Below are positions 8,331 through 18,072 of a stretch of DNA of 64,000 bases, piece after piece; the first letter of the stretch is position 1; every line of letters begins with the position of its first letter. The position numbers were made by a program, and so were the translations under genes. The notes beneath the pieces are model-generated. The model worked only from the letters and a program-made list of their open reading frames with translations. It searched no databases and was not told the DNA's origin. Origin of the DNA: Cellulomonas fengjieae (GTDB lineage Bacteria; Actinomycetota; Actinomycetes; Actinomycetales; Cellulomonadaceae). The stretch covers positions 1,302,001-1,366,000 of the forward strand of contig NZ_CP074404.1 of NCBI RefSeq assembly GCF_018388465.1, read 5' to 3'.

Positions 8331-8579
8331 GACGATCTCGGGCTCCTTCCCCGGACGTACGTCGAGAGTTGCGAGCTCGACGCCTTCCGCTCCAGCGGTC
8401 ACCTCTTCTGAAAGCAGTTGCGCGAGGCGGGCGTCGACGTCGTCGAGGCGACGCGAGCCGGTGTCCCGCACGGGCACCGTGTCCTCGTCGGGTTCCGTCC
8501 CGCCGCCGAGACGTTCGACGCTCTGGCGGGCCGTCGACGAGAGCTGCGCTCACAACCACACGACTCCAGTCATCGATGA
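8331..8579 (+). pseudogene. Alpha/beta-hydrolase C-terminal remnant
   Basis: The frame from 8331 reads DDLGLLPRTYVESCELDAFRSSGHLF, then a TGA at 8409, then KQLREAGVDVVEATRAG and VPHGH, ending at a TGA at 8577. The pattern LPPTYVE-AEFDPLRDEG...LRAAGVxVE...PGxxHGF is the C-terminal third of hormone-sensitive-lipase-like (Aes/alpha-beta-hydrolase-3) esterases, including the Asp and His of the catalytic triad. No nucleophile-elbow segment precedes it because the DUF624 gene ends at 8314. The N-terminal two thirds are missing and the rest has a stop. It was probably an esterase deacetylating the polysaccharide. Confidence 0.62.
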
Positions 8580-8590
8580 AAGGCCCTTTC

Positions 8591-10630
8591 GTGACCATCC
8601 TGCACGTCACCACCACCGGCTCCGACCGTGCGGACGGGTCGGCCGACGCCCCGTTCCGGACCATCAACCGGGCCGCTCAGGCTGCCATGCCGGGCGACAC
8701 CGTCGCCGTGCATGAAGGCGTGTACCGAGAGTGGGTGAACCCACCGCGCGGCGGCATGGTCGGCGCGCCGATCACCTACCAGGCCGCGGTAGGCCCGGAC
8801 GGGCTCTTCGAGCCCGTCACGATCTCCGGTGCCGAGGTGGTCACCGACTGGCGCCCCCACCCCGGCGCCGAGGGACGCGTCTGGGTCACGGAGGTGCCGA
8901 ACGCCCTGTTCGGGGCGCGCAACCCGTACGCGGAGCGCATCGGCGGGGACTGGTTCTTCGACCGGGTCAACACCTGGCACACGGGCGAGGTGTACCTCGA
9001 CGGCAAGTCGATGTACGAGTCGCTGACACTCGGTGGCGTCGAGCACCCCGAGGTCACCCCGGACTCGTTCGACCCGGAGGGCTCGCTGCTGACCTGGTAC
9101 TGCGAGGTGGGCGACGACGTCACGACGATCTGGGCGAACTTCGGGGGCGCAGACCCGGCCGCGCACGAGGTCGAGATCAATGCGCGCACGTTCGTCCTCT
9201 GGCCCACGGCGACGGGCATCGACTACGTCACGGTGCGCGGGTTCACCCTGACGAAGGCCGCCACGCAGTGGGCCCCGCCCACCGCGCTGCAGGAGGGCCT
9301 GATCGGTCCGCACTGGTCGAAGGGCTGGGTGATCGAGGACAACACGATCACCGACTCGAAGAACGTCGGCGTCTCGCTCGGCAAGGAGGCCAGCACCGGG
9401 CAGAACGAGGCGGCCGCGGGACCGGACGGCGCCAAGGGCGGCACGCAGCGCGAACGCGAGGTGATCCAGCGGGCGCTCGTCCTGGGCGGGCCCGGCGCAG
9501 GCGAGCCGCACCCGTGGCACCGGGACCACGTCGGCTCCCACATCGTGCGCCGCAACACGATCCGGGACTGCGAGCAGGCCGGCGTCGTCGGGCACCTGGG
9601 GGCGGCGTTCTCGACCATCGCCGACAACCACATCTCGCGCATCCACGTGAAGCGACAGTGGCACGGCGCCGAGGTGGCCGGAATCAAGCTTCACGCCGCC
9701 ATCGACACCGTGATCAGCGGAAACACGATCCATCACACGCACCGCGCGCTGTGGCTCGACTGGCAGGCCCAGGGCACCCTGGTGCGGCGCAACGTGTTCT
9801 ACGCCTCGACCGCAGAGGACTTCATGGTCGAGGTCTGCCACGGACCGTATCTCGTGGACTCGAACCTCTTCCTGTCGCCGTGGGCGGTCAAGGACATGTC
9901 CACTGGTGGCGCCTACGTCCACAACTACATCGCGGGTCGCATCGCGAACTGCACCGAGCACCAGCGGTACACCCCGTACCACGTCCCGCACTCCACGGCC
10001 GTCTACGGCGTCTCGAACATCCTCGGCGGCGACAACCGGTTCTACAACAACGTCTTCGTCGGTGACCGCGTCACCAGCGAATGCATCGAATCGGACGCAC
10101 AGGCGGAACCGGCGCTCGCCAGCTTCTGGTCCGGCGCGATCGACATGGACGGCGTGCCCGGCCAGGCGACCTTCGTGCCGACCCCCGTGGGCACCTCGCA
10201 GTACGACGCCTACCCGACGTCGCAGGAGTACCCGAACGAGAACGGCAGCGCGTTGGCCGGGCCACGGCTCCCGGTCTGGATCGAGGGCAACCTCTACGCG
10301 GATGGCGCCGAGCCGTTCCGCGCCGAGCCCACGGCGCTCGTGATCGGCACGTCACCGGTGCGCGTCGGGGTGGTCGACGCCGAAGCCGGGACCGTCCGCG
10401 TCGACGTGTTCGACGCGGGCGGCATCAACGTCGTCTCCCCGGTGACGACCGCGCGCCTCGGGGCGAGCTACCAGGCCGAGATGTCCTACACCAATCCCGA
10501 CGGGTCCGATCTGGACCTGAGCGCCGATGTCTTCGGGATCCCACGGGACCAGGTTGTGCCCGGGCCGTTCGCCGCATCGGCACCCAGGACTCGGATTCTT
10601 GCCGCACCGGGCCCGGCTGGTCGGCGGTAG
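8591..10630 (+). CDS. Right-handed parallel beta-helix protein, probable polysaccharide-active enzyme
   Basis: Protein of 679 residues with an N-terminal DUF1565-like motif (ADAPFRTINRAAQAAMPGDT, then VAVHEGVYREWV), followed by many beta-helix coils such as IVRRNTIRDCEQAGVVGHLG and ISGNTIHHTHRALWLDWQ. This fold occurs in pectate lyases and in GH141-type fucosidase/xylanase enzymes. No signal peptide is seen, so it would act inside the cell on imported fragments. The GTG at 8591 is preferred because GAAAGG lies 7 nt before it; an ATG at 8576 is also in frame and overlaps the dead esterase. A role in pectin or hemicellulose breakdown is inferred from the locus; the catalytic residues were not identified. 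Confidence 0.75.
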   Translation: MTILHVTTTGSDRADGSADAPFRTINRAAQAAMPGDTVAVHEGVYREWVNPPRGGMVGAPITYQAAVGPDGLFEPVTISGAEVVTDWRPHPGAEGRVWVTEVPNALFGARNPYAERIGGDWFFDRVNTWHTGEVYLDGKSMYESLTLGGVEHPEVTPDSFDPEGSLLTWYCEVGDDVTTIWANFGGADPAAHEVEINARTFVLWPTATGIDYVTVRGFTLTKAATQWAPPTALQEGLIGPHWSKGWVIEDNTITDSKNVGVSLGKEASTGQNEAAAGPDGAKGGTQREREVIQRALVLGGPGAGEPHPWHRDHVGSHIVRRNTIRDCEQAGVVGHLGAAFSTIADNHISRIHVKRQWHGAEVAGIKLHAAIDTVISGNTIHHTHRALWLDWQAQGTLVRRNVFYASTAEDFMVEVCHGPYLVDSNLFLSPWAVKDMSTGGAYVHNYIAGRIANCTEHQRYTPYHVPHSTAVYGVSNILGGDNRFYNNVFVGDRVTSECIESDAQAEPALASFWSGAIDMDGVPGQATFVPTPVGTSQYDAYPTSQEYPNENGSALAGPRLPVWIEGNLYADGAEPFRAEPTALVIGTSPVRVGVVDAEAGTVRVDVFDAGGINVVSPVTTARLGASYQAEMSYTNPDGSDLDLSADVFGIPRDQVVPGPFAASAPRTRILAAPGPAGRR

Positions 10631-10795
10631 ACGGTGTGGCGTGACCGTCGCCGTCGAGTGGTGCGGGCCGGGGCCTTGCTCACACGCGTGGTAGCCGCCG
10701 CCCAGGCCGTGCACGAGCAGGTCAACTGCGGTGGTGGGCCGACTCGATGTACTGACCAAGACCGTTGTTGACGTAGCGAGAGACCTCGGGGTCGA

Positions 10796-10987
10796 GTGGG
10801 AACTGAGGTCTTCGGCGCGTGGCAGACGGTGTGGACCTGGCACCGGCGGATGGCCGGCGACGGGACCTGGGACACGATGCTCGCGCGGCTGAACTCGGCG
10901 GCGGGCGGCGTCGGGCTGGTGGACTGGTCGTTGCCGGTGGACTCCACGATCGCCCGCGCGCATCAGCACGCGACGAGCACCACCCGC
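10796..10987 (+). mobile_element. IS5-family transposase fragment
   Basis: About 64 codons read VFGAWQTVWTWHRRMAGDGT, then LVDWSLPVDSTIARAHQHAT, a clear match to the middle of IS5-family (IS427/IS112-like) transposases, where the sequence continues HATNTTR. The N-terminal part before FG-WQTV and everything after the first catalytic Asp (VDST) region are missing, so it is inactive. The open frame runs on to 11089 with unrelated codons. No terminal inverted repeats were recognised. Confidence 0.8.
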
Positions 10988-11357
10988 GTGCCATGCGAGA
11001 ACAGCCGTCACGCAACCAGCTGTGGCGTGCGCGAGGTGGCGGCGTGGAGCGTGACCATGCGGCCGTCGGGTATGGCTTTCGGTGGTTGATGCGGTCGTGC
11101 GGTCGAGGCAGGTGCAGCGCCTGACCCGCATCCTCGTGTGATCCGGCTTCTCCGGAGACTGGCGTCGCGATTCGAGCTCGAGGCGGCACGCTTGGTGGAT
11201 CAGGCGACGGTACGTAGCCAGTCACCTGAGGGAGGAACTCAGCAGGGAACCGACAGCCTGGAAAAGGGGCCGCACCGGCCCGTGCCGAGCCGGATCCGTC
11301 GTTGCCCGCCGGGCAGCAGACAGCCCACGAAGAGCCCGGTGATCTCGCAGATGTCGG
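10988..11357. other. Non-coding stretch between the transposase fragment and tRNA-Gly
   Basis: About 370 nt with no frame that looks like a gene on either strand. Codon-position GC bias is weak. It may contain decayed insertion-sequence DNA. No repeat or strong hairpin was recognised. Confidence 0.5.
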
Positions 11358-11428
11358 AGCGGACGACGGGAATCGAACCCGCGTAGCCAGTTTGGAAGAC
11401 TGGGGCTCTACCATTGAGCTACGTCCGC
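11358..11428 (-). tRNA. tRNA-Gly (anticodon TCC)
   Basis: Reading the minus strand, the acceptor stem GCGGACG pairs with CGTCCGC, the anticodon arm is CCAGT-CTTCCAA-ACTGG with anticodon TCC, and the T arm contains GGTTCGATTCC. The discriminator base is U, as expected for bacterial tRNA-Gly. CCA is not encoded. It is divergent from tRNA-Pro. Confidence 0.95.
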
Positions 11429-11534
11429 ACTGGTCCGGCTGCACATGCACAGCCAGGACCGCGGCACTCAGAGTACCGGGTGCGTGGGGGCGGAACGTGC
11501 ACCCCGCCGGTCCCCGGACCGAGGCGGGGTGCGC

Positions 11535-11611
11535 CGGGATGTGGCGCAGGTTGGTAGCGCGTCCGCTTTGGGAGCGGAAGGTCGTGGGTTCGAATCCCGC
11601 CATCCCGACCA
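11535..11611 (+). tRNA. tRNA-Pro (anticodon TGG)
   Basis: Acceptor stem CGGGATG (11535-11541) pairs with CATCCCG (11601-11607). The D arm is GGCGCAGGTTGGTAGCGC, the anticodon loop is TTTGGGA with anticodon TGG, and the T arm contains GGGTTCGAATCCC. The discriminator is A and CCA is encoded (11609-11611). In many actinobacteria a tRNA-Pro lies directly upstream of tig; here about 4.7 kb separates them. Confidence 0.95.
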
Positions 11612-11782
11612 CCTCGCTGGACCCCGTCCCCGCTGGAGCGCGCCATTGCGTCCCGGGGGCGCGCGCGGTCGAGACGCACGTCAGAGCGGTGGAAATCACC
11701 CGAAGATGCACCATCCCGGACTCGGTCTTACCGTCGATGACAGGCCCGTGAACGCGGGCCACACAGTCAGGGGGGGCTGAAC

Positions 11783-13189
11783 ATGGTCACGAACACGCGT
11801 CGCGTCGAGCGTCGGGACGGCGAGCCTGAGGTCGTCGAGCTCAATCCGATCTTCGCCAGGCCGGGCGAGGCAACGGCCGTTCCCAAGTTCCGATTCCCGG
11901 GGGACGAGGCGCTCCCGTCGACCGCCTACCAGATCGTGCACGACGAGGCCATGCTCGACGGCAACGCCCGGCTCAACCTTGCGACGTTCGTCGGCACGTG
12001 GATGGACGAGTACGCCTCACGCCTCTACATCGAGGCCGCCGACAAGAACATGATCGACAAGGACGAGTACCCCCAGACCGCTGCGGTCGAGACGCGGTGC
12101 TGGACGATGCTGGCCGACCTGTGGCACGCACCCGACCCGGAGAACACCATCGGGACCTCGACCATCGGGTCGTCCGAGGCGGCCATGCTCGGCGGGCTCG
12201 CGCTCAAGCGTCGCTGGCAGCACGCGCGACGCGCGGCGGGCAAGTCGACGGACAAGCCGAACCTCGTGCTGTCGACCGCGGTGCAGGTGTGCTGGGAGAA
12301 GTTCTGCAACTACTTCGAGGTCGAGGCGCGGTACGTCCCGATCTCGCTCGAGCACAAGGTCCTGGACGGCTACGAGCTCGAGAAGTACGTCGACGAGAAC
12401 ACGATCGGCGTCGTCGCGATCATGGGCGTCACGTACACCGGGATGTACGAGCCGGTGGCGCAGATCGCGGAGGTGCTCGACAAGATCCAGGAGTCGACCG
12501 GGCTCGACATCCCGATCCACGTCGACGGTGCCTCGGGCGGGATGATCGCTCCCTTCGTCCAGCCGGACCTGAACTGGGACTTCCGCGTCAAGCGGGTCGC
12601 CTCGATCAACACCTCCGGGCACAAGTACGGCCTGGTGTATCCCGGGCTCGGCTGGGTGGTGTGGCGTGACGTCGCTTCGCTGCCCGAGGACCTCGTGTTC
12701 CGGGTGAGCTACCTCGGCGGGGACATGCCGACGTTCGCCCTGAACTTCTCGCGCCCGGGCGCCCAGGTGCTCCTGCAGTACTACCTGTTCCTGCGGCTCG
12801 GCCGTGCGGGGTACACGACCGTGCAGGAGACGTCGCGCAACGTCGCGCTGTTCCTGTCGGGCGAGATCGCGAAGATGCCCGCGTTCGAGCTGTGGAACGA
12901 CGGGTCGGACATCCCGGTCTTCGCCTGGCGGCTGCGCGAGGGGCACACCGAGAACTGGAACCTCTACCACCTCTCGGACCGGCTCCGGACGAAGGGCTGG
13001 CTGGTGCCCGCCTATCCGATGCCCGACGACCTGCCCGACCTGACGGTGCAGCGGGTGGTCGTGCGCAACGGGTTCAGCCACGACCTCGCCTCGGCGTTCC
13101 TGGCCGACCTCGAGGACGAGGTCGCCTACCTCGACGCGCTCACCGGGCCCATGCCGGCCGAGGGTCAGCGTTCTGGCTTCCACCACTAG
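11783..13189 (+). CDS. gadB: Glutamate decarboxylase
   Basis: PLP enzyme of 468 residues that converts L-glutamate plus H+ to GABA and CO2. Group II decarboxylase features are clear: NTIGTSTIGSSEAAMLGG near residue 121, the cofactor-binding HVDGASGG near 247 and the Schiff-base Lys in NTSGHKYGLVYPG (K281). The length matches GadB. The ATG follows a G-rich ribosome-binding site. An amino-acid antiporter gene begins 26 nt after its stop, giving a gadBC-type acid-resistance pair. Expression control is not evident. Confidence 0.95.
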   Translation: MVTNTRRVERRDGEPEVVELNPIFARPGEATAVPKFRFPGDEALPSTAYQIVHDEAMLDGNARLNLATFVGTWMDEYASRLYIEAADKNMIDKDEYPQTAAVETRCWTMLADLWHAPDPENTIGTSTIGSSEAAMLGGLALKRRWQHARRAAGKSTDKPNLVLSTAVQVCWEKFCNYFEVEARYVPISLEHKVLDGYELEKYVDENTIGVVAIMGVTYTGMYEPVAQIAEVLDKIQESTGLDIPIHVDGASGGMIAPFVQPDLNWDFRVKRVASINTSGHKYGLVYPGLGWVVWRDVASLPEDLVFRVSYLGGDMPTFALNFSRPGAQVLLQYYLFLRLGRAGYTTVQETSRNVALFLSGEIAKMPAFELWNDGSDIPVFAWRLREGHTENWNLYHLSDRLRTKGWLVPAYPMPDDLPDLTVQRVVVRNGFSHDLASAFLADLEDEVAYLDALTGPMPAEGQRSGFHH

Positions 13190-13215
13190 GCACTGCTCGG
13201 CGACGGGGGAGAAGC

Positions 13216-14859
13216 ATGGCTACGCAGAGCAACACGCCAGGAACGAGCAACGTCGGTCCGCACGTCCGCGCGGACGGGACGCCCGCGCCGTCCGCTGACC
13301 ACGTCAAACCGCACCCCTACGGCAAGCCGGGTGCGCGCACGCCGGCCGAGCACACCGGACCGGCGATCGGTGCCCCGGCGGCCGGCCCGTCGGTGTACAT
13401 GTCGGTCGTGCAGCTGGCGATGCTCACGGTCGTCGTCGTGGCGTCGCTGCGGTCGTTGCCCGCGATCGCGACCTACGGGCTCGGGTCCGTCACTCTCTTC
13501 ATCATCCCGGCGATCCTCTTCCTGGTCCCCACCGCGCTGGTCGCAGCGGAGCTCGCGACGGGGTGGAAGGGCGGCGTCTTCACGTGGGTGCGGGAGGCGT
13601 TCGGGGAGCGGGCCGGCTTCGTGGCGATCTGGCTGCAGTGGATCCAGAACGTCGTCTGGTACCCCACGCAGATCGCGTTCATCGCGGCGAGCCTGTCGTT
13701 CGTCCTCGGTGACCAGAACCTGGCGTCGAACGGGTTGTACACCGCGGTCGTCATCCTCGTCCTGTACTGGGGATCGACGCTGATCACGCTCGCGGGCGGC
13801 AACCTGTTCGCCAAGGTCGGCTCGTGGAGCGGCATCTTCGGCACGATCCTGCCGGCCGTCCTGCTGATCATCTTCGGCGCGATCTGGCTCGGCACGGGCG
13901 AGCGGTCCGAGACGACGCTCGAGGCGTCGGCGGTCATCCCGCCCTGGACGGGCATCGCCTCGATCGTCCTCATCGTGTCCAACGTCCTGGCGTACGCGGG
14001 CATGGAGGTCAACGCCGTGCACGCCAACGACATGAAGAACCCGGGTCGGGGCTTCCCCCGGTCCATCGCCATCGCGACCCTGCTGATCCTCCTGGTCTTC
14101 ATCCTGCCCACGATCGCGATCTCCGTGGCGGTGCCCAAGGACAAGCTGGGCGTGACCAACGGGATCAACCTCGCGTTCCAGCAGTTCTTCGACCACTGGG
14201 GCCTGGCGTGGGGGACCCCGGTGATCTCGCTGCTCATCGCGCTGGGTGCGTTCGCCTCCGTCGTGACGTGGATCGCCGGGCCGTCACGCGGCCTGCTCGC
14301 CGCCGCACGCACGGGCCTGCTGCCTCCGGCCCTGCAGCGCCGCAACAAGGCGGGGGTCCAGTCCGGGATCCTCGCGGTGCAGGGGGCGATCGTGACTCTG
14401 CTCGCGCTGCTGTTCATCCTCGTGCCGAACGGCAACACGGCGTTCATCGCGCTCGTCGACATGGCGGCCGCGCTGTACCTGATCATGTACATGTTCATGT
14501 TCGCCGCCGCGATCCGGCTCCGGCGGACCAAGCCGGACGTCGTCCGCACGTATCGGACACCTGCGATGAAGTTCGTCGCGGGCGTGGGCTTCGTCGCCTG
14601 CGCGGTCGCGTTCGTGCTGGCGTTCATCCGACCGTCCGGGTTCACGGGCCTGTCCGAGACCGCGTACCCGATCGTGGTGGCCGGCGTCGTGATCGTGCTC
14701 GGCGGTCCGCCGCTGCTGTTCTACGCGCTGCGGCGCCCGACGTGGGACAAGCGCACGGCCGCGGAGAAATCGTCCACCGACGACGTCCTCGTCAACGCGC
14801 CACCGGCGCCGGCATCGCGGGCTCCGGCACCGGGAACGCCGGTGCAACCCTCGACCTAG
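13216..14859 (+). CDS. APC-family amino acid transporter, probable glutamate:GABA antiporter
   Basis: Membrane protein of 547 residues with about 12 hydrophobic segments and a 55-residue hydrophilic N-terminus. The first segment begins SVVQLAMLTVVVVASLRSLP. The APC/GadC-type consensus is visible in GWKGGVFTWVREAFGERAGF and in AYAGMEVNAVHANDMKNPGRG. The C-terminal tail is Ala/Pro-rich and hydrophilic, shorter than the E. coli GadC plug. GGGAGAAG precedes the ATG. Position directly after gadB supports exchange of external glutamate for GABA. Specificity is inferred from context. Confidence 0.88.
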   Translation: MATQSNTPGTSNVGPHVRADGTPAPSADHVKPHPYGKPGARTPAEHTGPAIGAPAAGPSVYMSVVQLAMLTVVVVASLRSLPAIATYGLGSVTLFIIPAILFLVPTALVAAELATGWKGGVFTWVREAFGERAGFVAIWLQWIQNVVWYPTQIAFIAASLSFVLGDQNLASNGLYTAVVILVLYWGSTLITLAGGNLFAKVGSWSGIFGTILPAVLLIIFGAIWLGTGERSETTLEASAVIPPWTGIASIVLIVSNVLAYAGMEVNAVHANDMKNPGRGFPRSIAIATLLILLVFILPTIAISVAVPKDKLGVTNGINLAFQQFFDHWGLAWGTPVISLLIALGAFASVVTWIAGPSRGLLAAARTGLLPPALQRRNKAGVQSGILAVQGAIVTLLALLFILVPNGNTAFIALVDMAAALYLIMYMFMFAAAIRLRRTKPDVVRTYRTPAMKFVAGVGFVACAVAFVLAFIRPSGFTGLSETAYPIVVAGVVIVLGGPPLLFYALRRPTWDKRTAAEKSSTDDVLVNAPPAPASRAPAPGTPVQPST

Positions 14860-14872
14860 GTCGACAACGACT

Positions 14873-14910
14873 CGACGGCGGACGACGTGCAGGGGGGCCG
14901 TCCGCCGTCG
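14873..14910 (+). terminator. Hairpin terminator after the gadB-transporter operon
   Basis: CGACGGCGGAC at 14873-14883 pairs over 11 bp with 14900-14910 around a 16-nt loop; no U-tract. It begins 13 nt after the transporter stop. Confidence 0.6.
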
Positions 14911-14993
14911 GGCTCTGCCCGCTGGCGTGTATCAGGAGGAATCGCCCGAGGTCCTGTCCCAGGGAATGCCCCGACACCCTGGAGATCGTCAGC

Positions 14994-16282
14994 ATGAGCA
15001 GGATCCTCGTCGCCCTCACGCCGGTCACCGGGCACGTACGCCCCGCGCTGCCGCTGGTCCGCGCGCTCGTCGCGGAGGGGCACGACGTCGTCGTCTACAC
15101 GGGCCGCAAGTTCGCCGGGTCGGTCGCGGCGACGGGGCCAAGCACGCGCCGATCGTGCAGGGCCGGGACCTGGACGACGCCGACCTGGACGAGTGGGCGG
15201 TCGCGCACGGTGCGCCGGAGCCGGGGATCACCCGGTTGCGGTGGGACGTGCGGCACCACTTCGTCGCCACCGTTCCGGGCTTCCTGGCGGACCTGGACGA
15301 CCTGGTCGGCGCCGAGCGGCCCGACGTGCTGGTCATGGACAACGCCTTCATGGCCGGTGGGCTCGCCGCCCGTCGGCACCACCTGCCGTCCGTGCTCTTC
15401 TCGGTCACCCCGTTGGCGCTCGCCAGCGTGGACACGGCGCCGTTCGGCCTGGGGCTGCAGCCGCCCAGGACGGGGTGGGACGGCCTGCGCTACGCGGTGC
15501 TCGGCTGGTTCACGCAGAAGGTCGTGTTCGGAGGCGTGCAGCGGGCGGCGCACCAGGTCGTCGCGGACGCCGGACTGCCGGTCCCGGAGGGGTTCTTCCT
15601 CGACTGGGTGCAGACGTCGGCCACCCGGATGCTGCACACGTCCGTCCCCGGCTTCGAGTACCCGCGCAGCGACCTGCCGGAGAACGTGGAGCTCGTCGGA
15701 CCGTTCCTGCCCGGCGGCGTCGACCGCTTCCGACCGCCGGCGTGGTGGGACGACGTGCTCGAGGCGCGGGCCACCGGCCGTCCGGTGGTGGTGGTGACGC
15801 AGGGCACGGTCGCCACGGACCCGCAGCGGCTGCTGTGGCCGGCCATCGACGCGCTCGCGGACGAGGACGTGCTGGTCGTCGCCACGACCGAGCAGGTGGG
15901 CTACCCGGCGAACGTGCGTGCCGCGCCGTTCGTCCCGTTCGACCGCCTGCTGCCGCTGGCCGACGTGCTGATCACCAACGGCGGGTTCGGGGGAGTCCAG
16001 CAGGCGCTCGCCGCGGGTGTCCCCGTGCTGGTGGCCGGACGCACCGAGGACAAGGCCGAGGTCGGGGCCCGGGTGGTGTGGTCCGGCGCCGGCCTGGCCC
16101 TGGCGACCGCCAGGGGCACCGACGCGACGACGGCGCAGGCGGTGCGCGCGGGCGTGCGCCGGGTGCTCGACAGCCCGTCGTTCGCGAGGCGGGCCGGTGA
16201 GCTCGCCGTCGAGTACGGCGAGCACGACGGCGTGGCCCGTGCCGTCAGCGTGATCACGGACGTCGCGGGATCCGGGCGTTGA
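14994..16282 (+). pseudogene. MGT-type glycosyltransferase with a frameshift
   Basis: The ATG at 14994 starts MSRILVALTPVTGHVRPALP, the standard N-terminus of UGT/MGT glycosyltransferases (GT1, nucleotide-sugar dependent). At the G-run 15136-15139 the frame is lost. One added G restores ...VAATG-AKHAPIVQGRDLDD and a continuous protein of about 429 residues. The C-terminal half keeps the donor-site features VVVVTQGTVATDP, FVPFDRLLPLADVLITNGG and GVPVLVAGRTEDKAEVGARV. All else is intact, so this is a recent frameshift, a phase-variable run or a sequencing error. It stands alone between gadB-transporter and tig. Confidence 0.85.
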
Positions 16283-16465
16283 CGGGGGTGCGCGGTCCCA
16301 CAGCCTCCCGGCTTGGGGCCGCCGCCCGCGGTGGCGTAAAGTTGAGGGTCGCCTGCGTGCGGTCGCCGAAACCCCTTCGTGGGTCGGACGACGGTGTGCG
16401 GCCCTGAAGCAACGGAGATCGCCGGAGTCGCCGGCGCCCGCCCCGATCAGTTGGAGACCATCGAA

Positions 16466-17863
16466 GTGAAGAGCGCCGTCGAGACCGTGGAGCCCACCAA
16501 GGTCAAGCTGACCGTGGAGGTGACGTACGACGAGCTCAAGCCCAGCATCGAGCACGCGTACGAGCACATCGCCCAGGACGTCGTCGTCCCCGGCTTCCGC
16601 AAGGGCAAGGTGCCGCCGCGCATCATCGACCAGCGGATCGGTCGGCCCGCCGTGCTCGAGCACGCCATCAACGAGGGCCTGTCCGGCTTCTACGCCGAGG
16701 CCGTCCGCGAGAACAAGCTGCGCCCGCTCGGCCAGCCGTCGGTCGAGGTCACCCAGGTCCCCGGCCTGACCCCCACGCCCGCCGGCGAGGAGGGTGAGCT
16801 GCACTTCACCGCCGAGGTCGAGGTCCGCCCCGAGATCACCGTCCCCCCGCTCGACGGCATCGCCCTCACGGTGGACGACGTCGAGGTCTCCGACGAGGAC
16901 GTCCAGGCCCGCCTCGACGCCCTGCGCGAGCGCTTCGGCACGCTGGTCGGCGTGGACCGCCCGGCCGCCGAGGGCGACTTCGTCGTCATCGACCTCACCG
17001 CGACGATCGGCGACGAGCAGGTCGACAACGTCTCCGGCGTCAGCTACCAGATCGGCTCCGGCAACATGCTCGAGGGTCTCGACGAGGCGCTCACGGGCCT
17101 GTCGGCCGGCGAGTCGACCACGTTCGAGACCGCACTCGCGGGTGGTGACCGCGCCGGCGAGACCGCCCAGGTCAGCGTCACCGCCACGACCGTCAAGGAG
17201 CGTCAGCTCCCCGAGGCCGACGACGACTTCGCGCAGCTCGCGAGCGAGTTCGACACGCTCGAGGAGCTCACGGCCGACCTGCGCACGCAGGCGTCGAGCA
17301 TCAAGGCGTCCAACCAGGCCGTGCAGGCCCGCGACCTGCTCCTCGAGCAGCTGCTCGCCGCCACGGAGATCCCCGTCCCGTCGGGCGTCGTCGAGGCCGA
17401 GGTGCACCGCCACCTCGAGGGCGAGGGCCGGCTCGAGGACGACGAGCACCGCGCCGAGGTGGGCGAGCAGGCCACCACCGCGCTGCGCAACCAGATCCTC
17501 CTGGACACGCTCGCGGAGGAGCTGGAGATCAAGGTCAGCCAGAACGAGCTGCTCGACTACCTCGTGAACGCGTCGCGCCAGTACGGCATGGACCCGAACA
17601 CGTTCATCCAGACGGTCGACCAGCAGGGCCAGATCCCGACGATGGTCGCCGAGGTCGCGCGCTCCAAGGCGCTCGCCGTCGCGCTGCGTCGCGTCACCGT
17701 CACCGACGGCTCCGGCAACGCGGTGGACCTGTCCGAGTTCATCGGCTCGGACGCCGAGGACGCAGCCGACGAGGCCGAGGCCACGTCGTCCGACGCCGCG
17801 ACCGACATCTCCGCGTTCGACGAGTTCGACGACGCCGAGACGGTCGAGGACGCCAAGGCCTGA
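16466..17863 (+). CDS. tig: Trigger factor
   Basis: Ribosome-associated chaperone and peptidyl-prolyl isomerase, 465 residues. The N-terminal ribosome-binding domain holds the signature [20 protein letters not shown] near residue 42, followed by an FKBP-like domain about 155-240 ([18 protein letters not shown]) and a helical C-terminal arm. The C-terminal 45 residues are acidic and low-complexity ([19 protein letters not shown]). The GTG at 16466 is chosen because GGAGA lies about 9 nt upstream and translation then begins [14 protein letters not shown] as in related proteins; an upstream in-frame ATG exists at 16379. It is first in the tig-clpP1-clpP2-clpX order. TAAAGT near 16337 may be a -10 element. 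Confidence 0.96.
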   Translation: MKSAVETVEPTKVKLTVEVTYDELKPSIEHAYEHIAQDVVVPGFRKGKVPPRIIDQRIGRPAVLEHAINEGLSGFYAEAVRENKLRPLGQPSVEVTQVPGLTPTPAGEEGELHFTAEVEVRPEITVPPLDGIALTVDDVEVSDEDVQARLDALRERFGTLVGVDRPAAEGDFVVIDLTATIGDEQVDNVSGVSYQIGSGNMLEGLDEALTGLSAGESTTFETALAGGDRAGETAQVSVTATTVKERQLPEADDDFAQLASEFDTLEELTADLRTQASSIKASNQAVQARDLLLEQLLAATEIPVPSGVVEAEVHRHLEGEGRLEDDEHRAEVGEQATTALRNQILLDTLAEELEIKVSQNELLDYLVNASRQYGMDPNTFIQTVDQQGQIPTMVAEVARSKALAVALRRVTVTDGSGNAVDLSEFIGSDAEDAADEAEATSSDAATDISAFDEFDDAETVEDAKA

Positions 17864-17873
17864 CGCCGTCCAC

Positions 17874-17908
17874 GAGGGCCCCGCACCGATCGCCGGTGCG
17901 GGGCCCTC
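17874..17908 (+). terminator. Hairpin terminator after tig
   Basis: GAGGGCCCCGCACCG (17874-17888) pairs perfectly over 15 bp with 17894-17908, loop ATCGC, with no U-tract. It separates tig from the clp genes, which have their own upstream region. Confidence 0.8.
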
Positions 17909-18072
17909 GACGTGTCCCGGGGCCATCGCCCACAGTCTCTGCCGTCAGCGAAAACGCTCGGTGCGGGCACATGGGCGGGTGGTGGCGCGCGTTAGGGTCA
18001 CTGCATCGCACGGGACCCGGACCGGGTCCGCGCGGTGCAGGACAGACGTCACCGTCAGACGAGGGAGCCTTC

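Noticed and set aside
10722..10800. Minus-strand frame ending FPLDPEVSRYVNNGLGQYIES
   Set aside because: It looks protein-like at its end, but the frame upstream runs antisense through tRNA-Pro and other non-coding DNA, and no family was recognised.
12892..14859. Fusion of gadB tail frame with the transporter
   Set aside because: The open frame overlaps gadB only as a shadow; the transporter starts at 13216 with its own ribosome-binding site.
17945..17962. ClgR operator upstream of clpP1 (AGCG-AAAA-CGCT)
   Set aside because: The palindrome has the opposite half-site order from known ClgR boxes (CGCT...AGCG), so it is not called.
17896..18072. Extended N-terminus of ClpP1 from 17896
   Set aside because: It would read through the tig terminator and promoter; the GTG at 18073 has a good ribosome-binding site and family-like sequence begins there.
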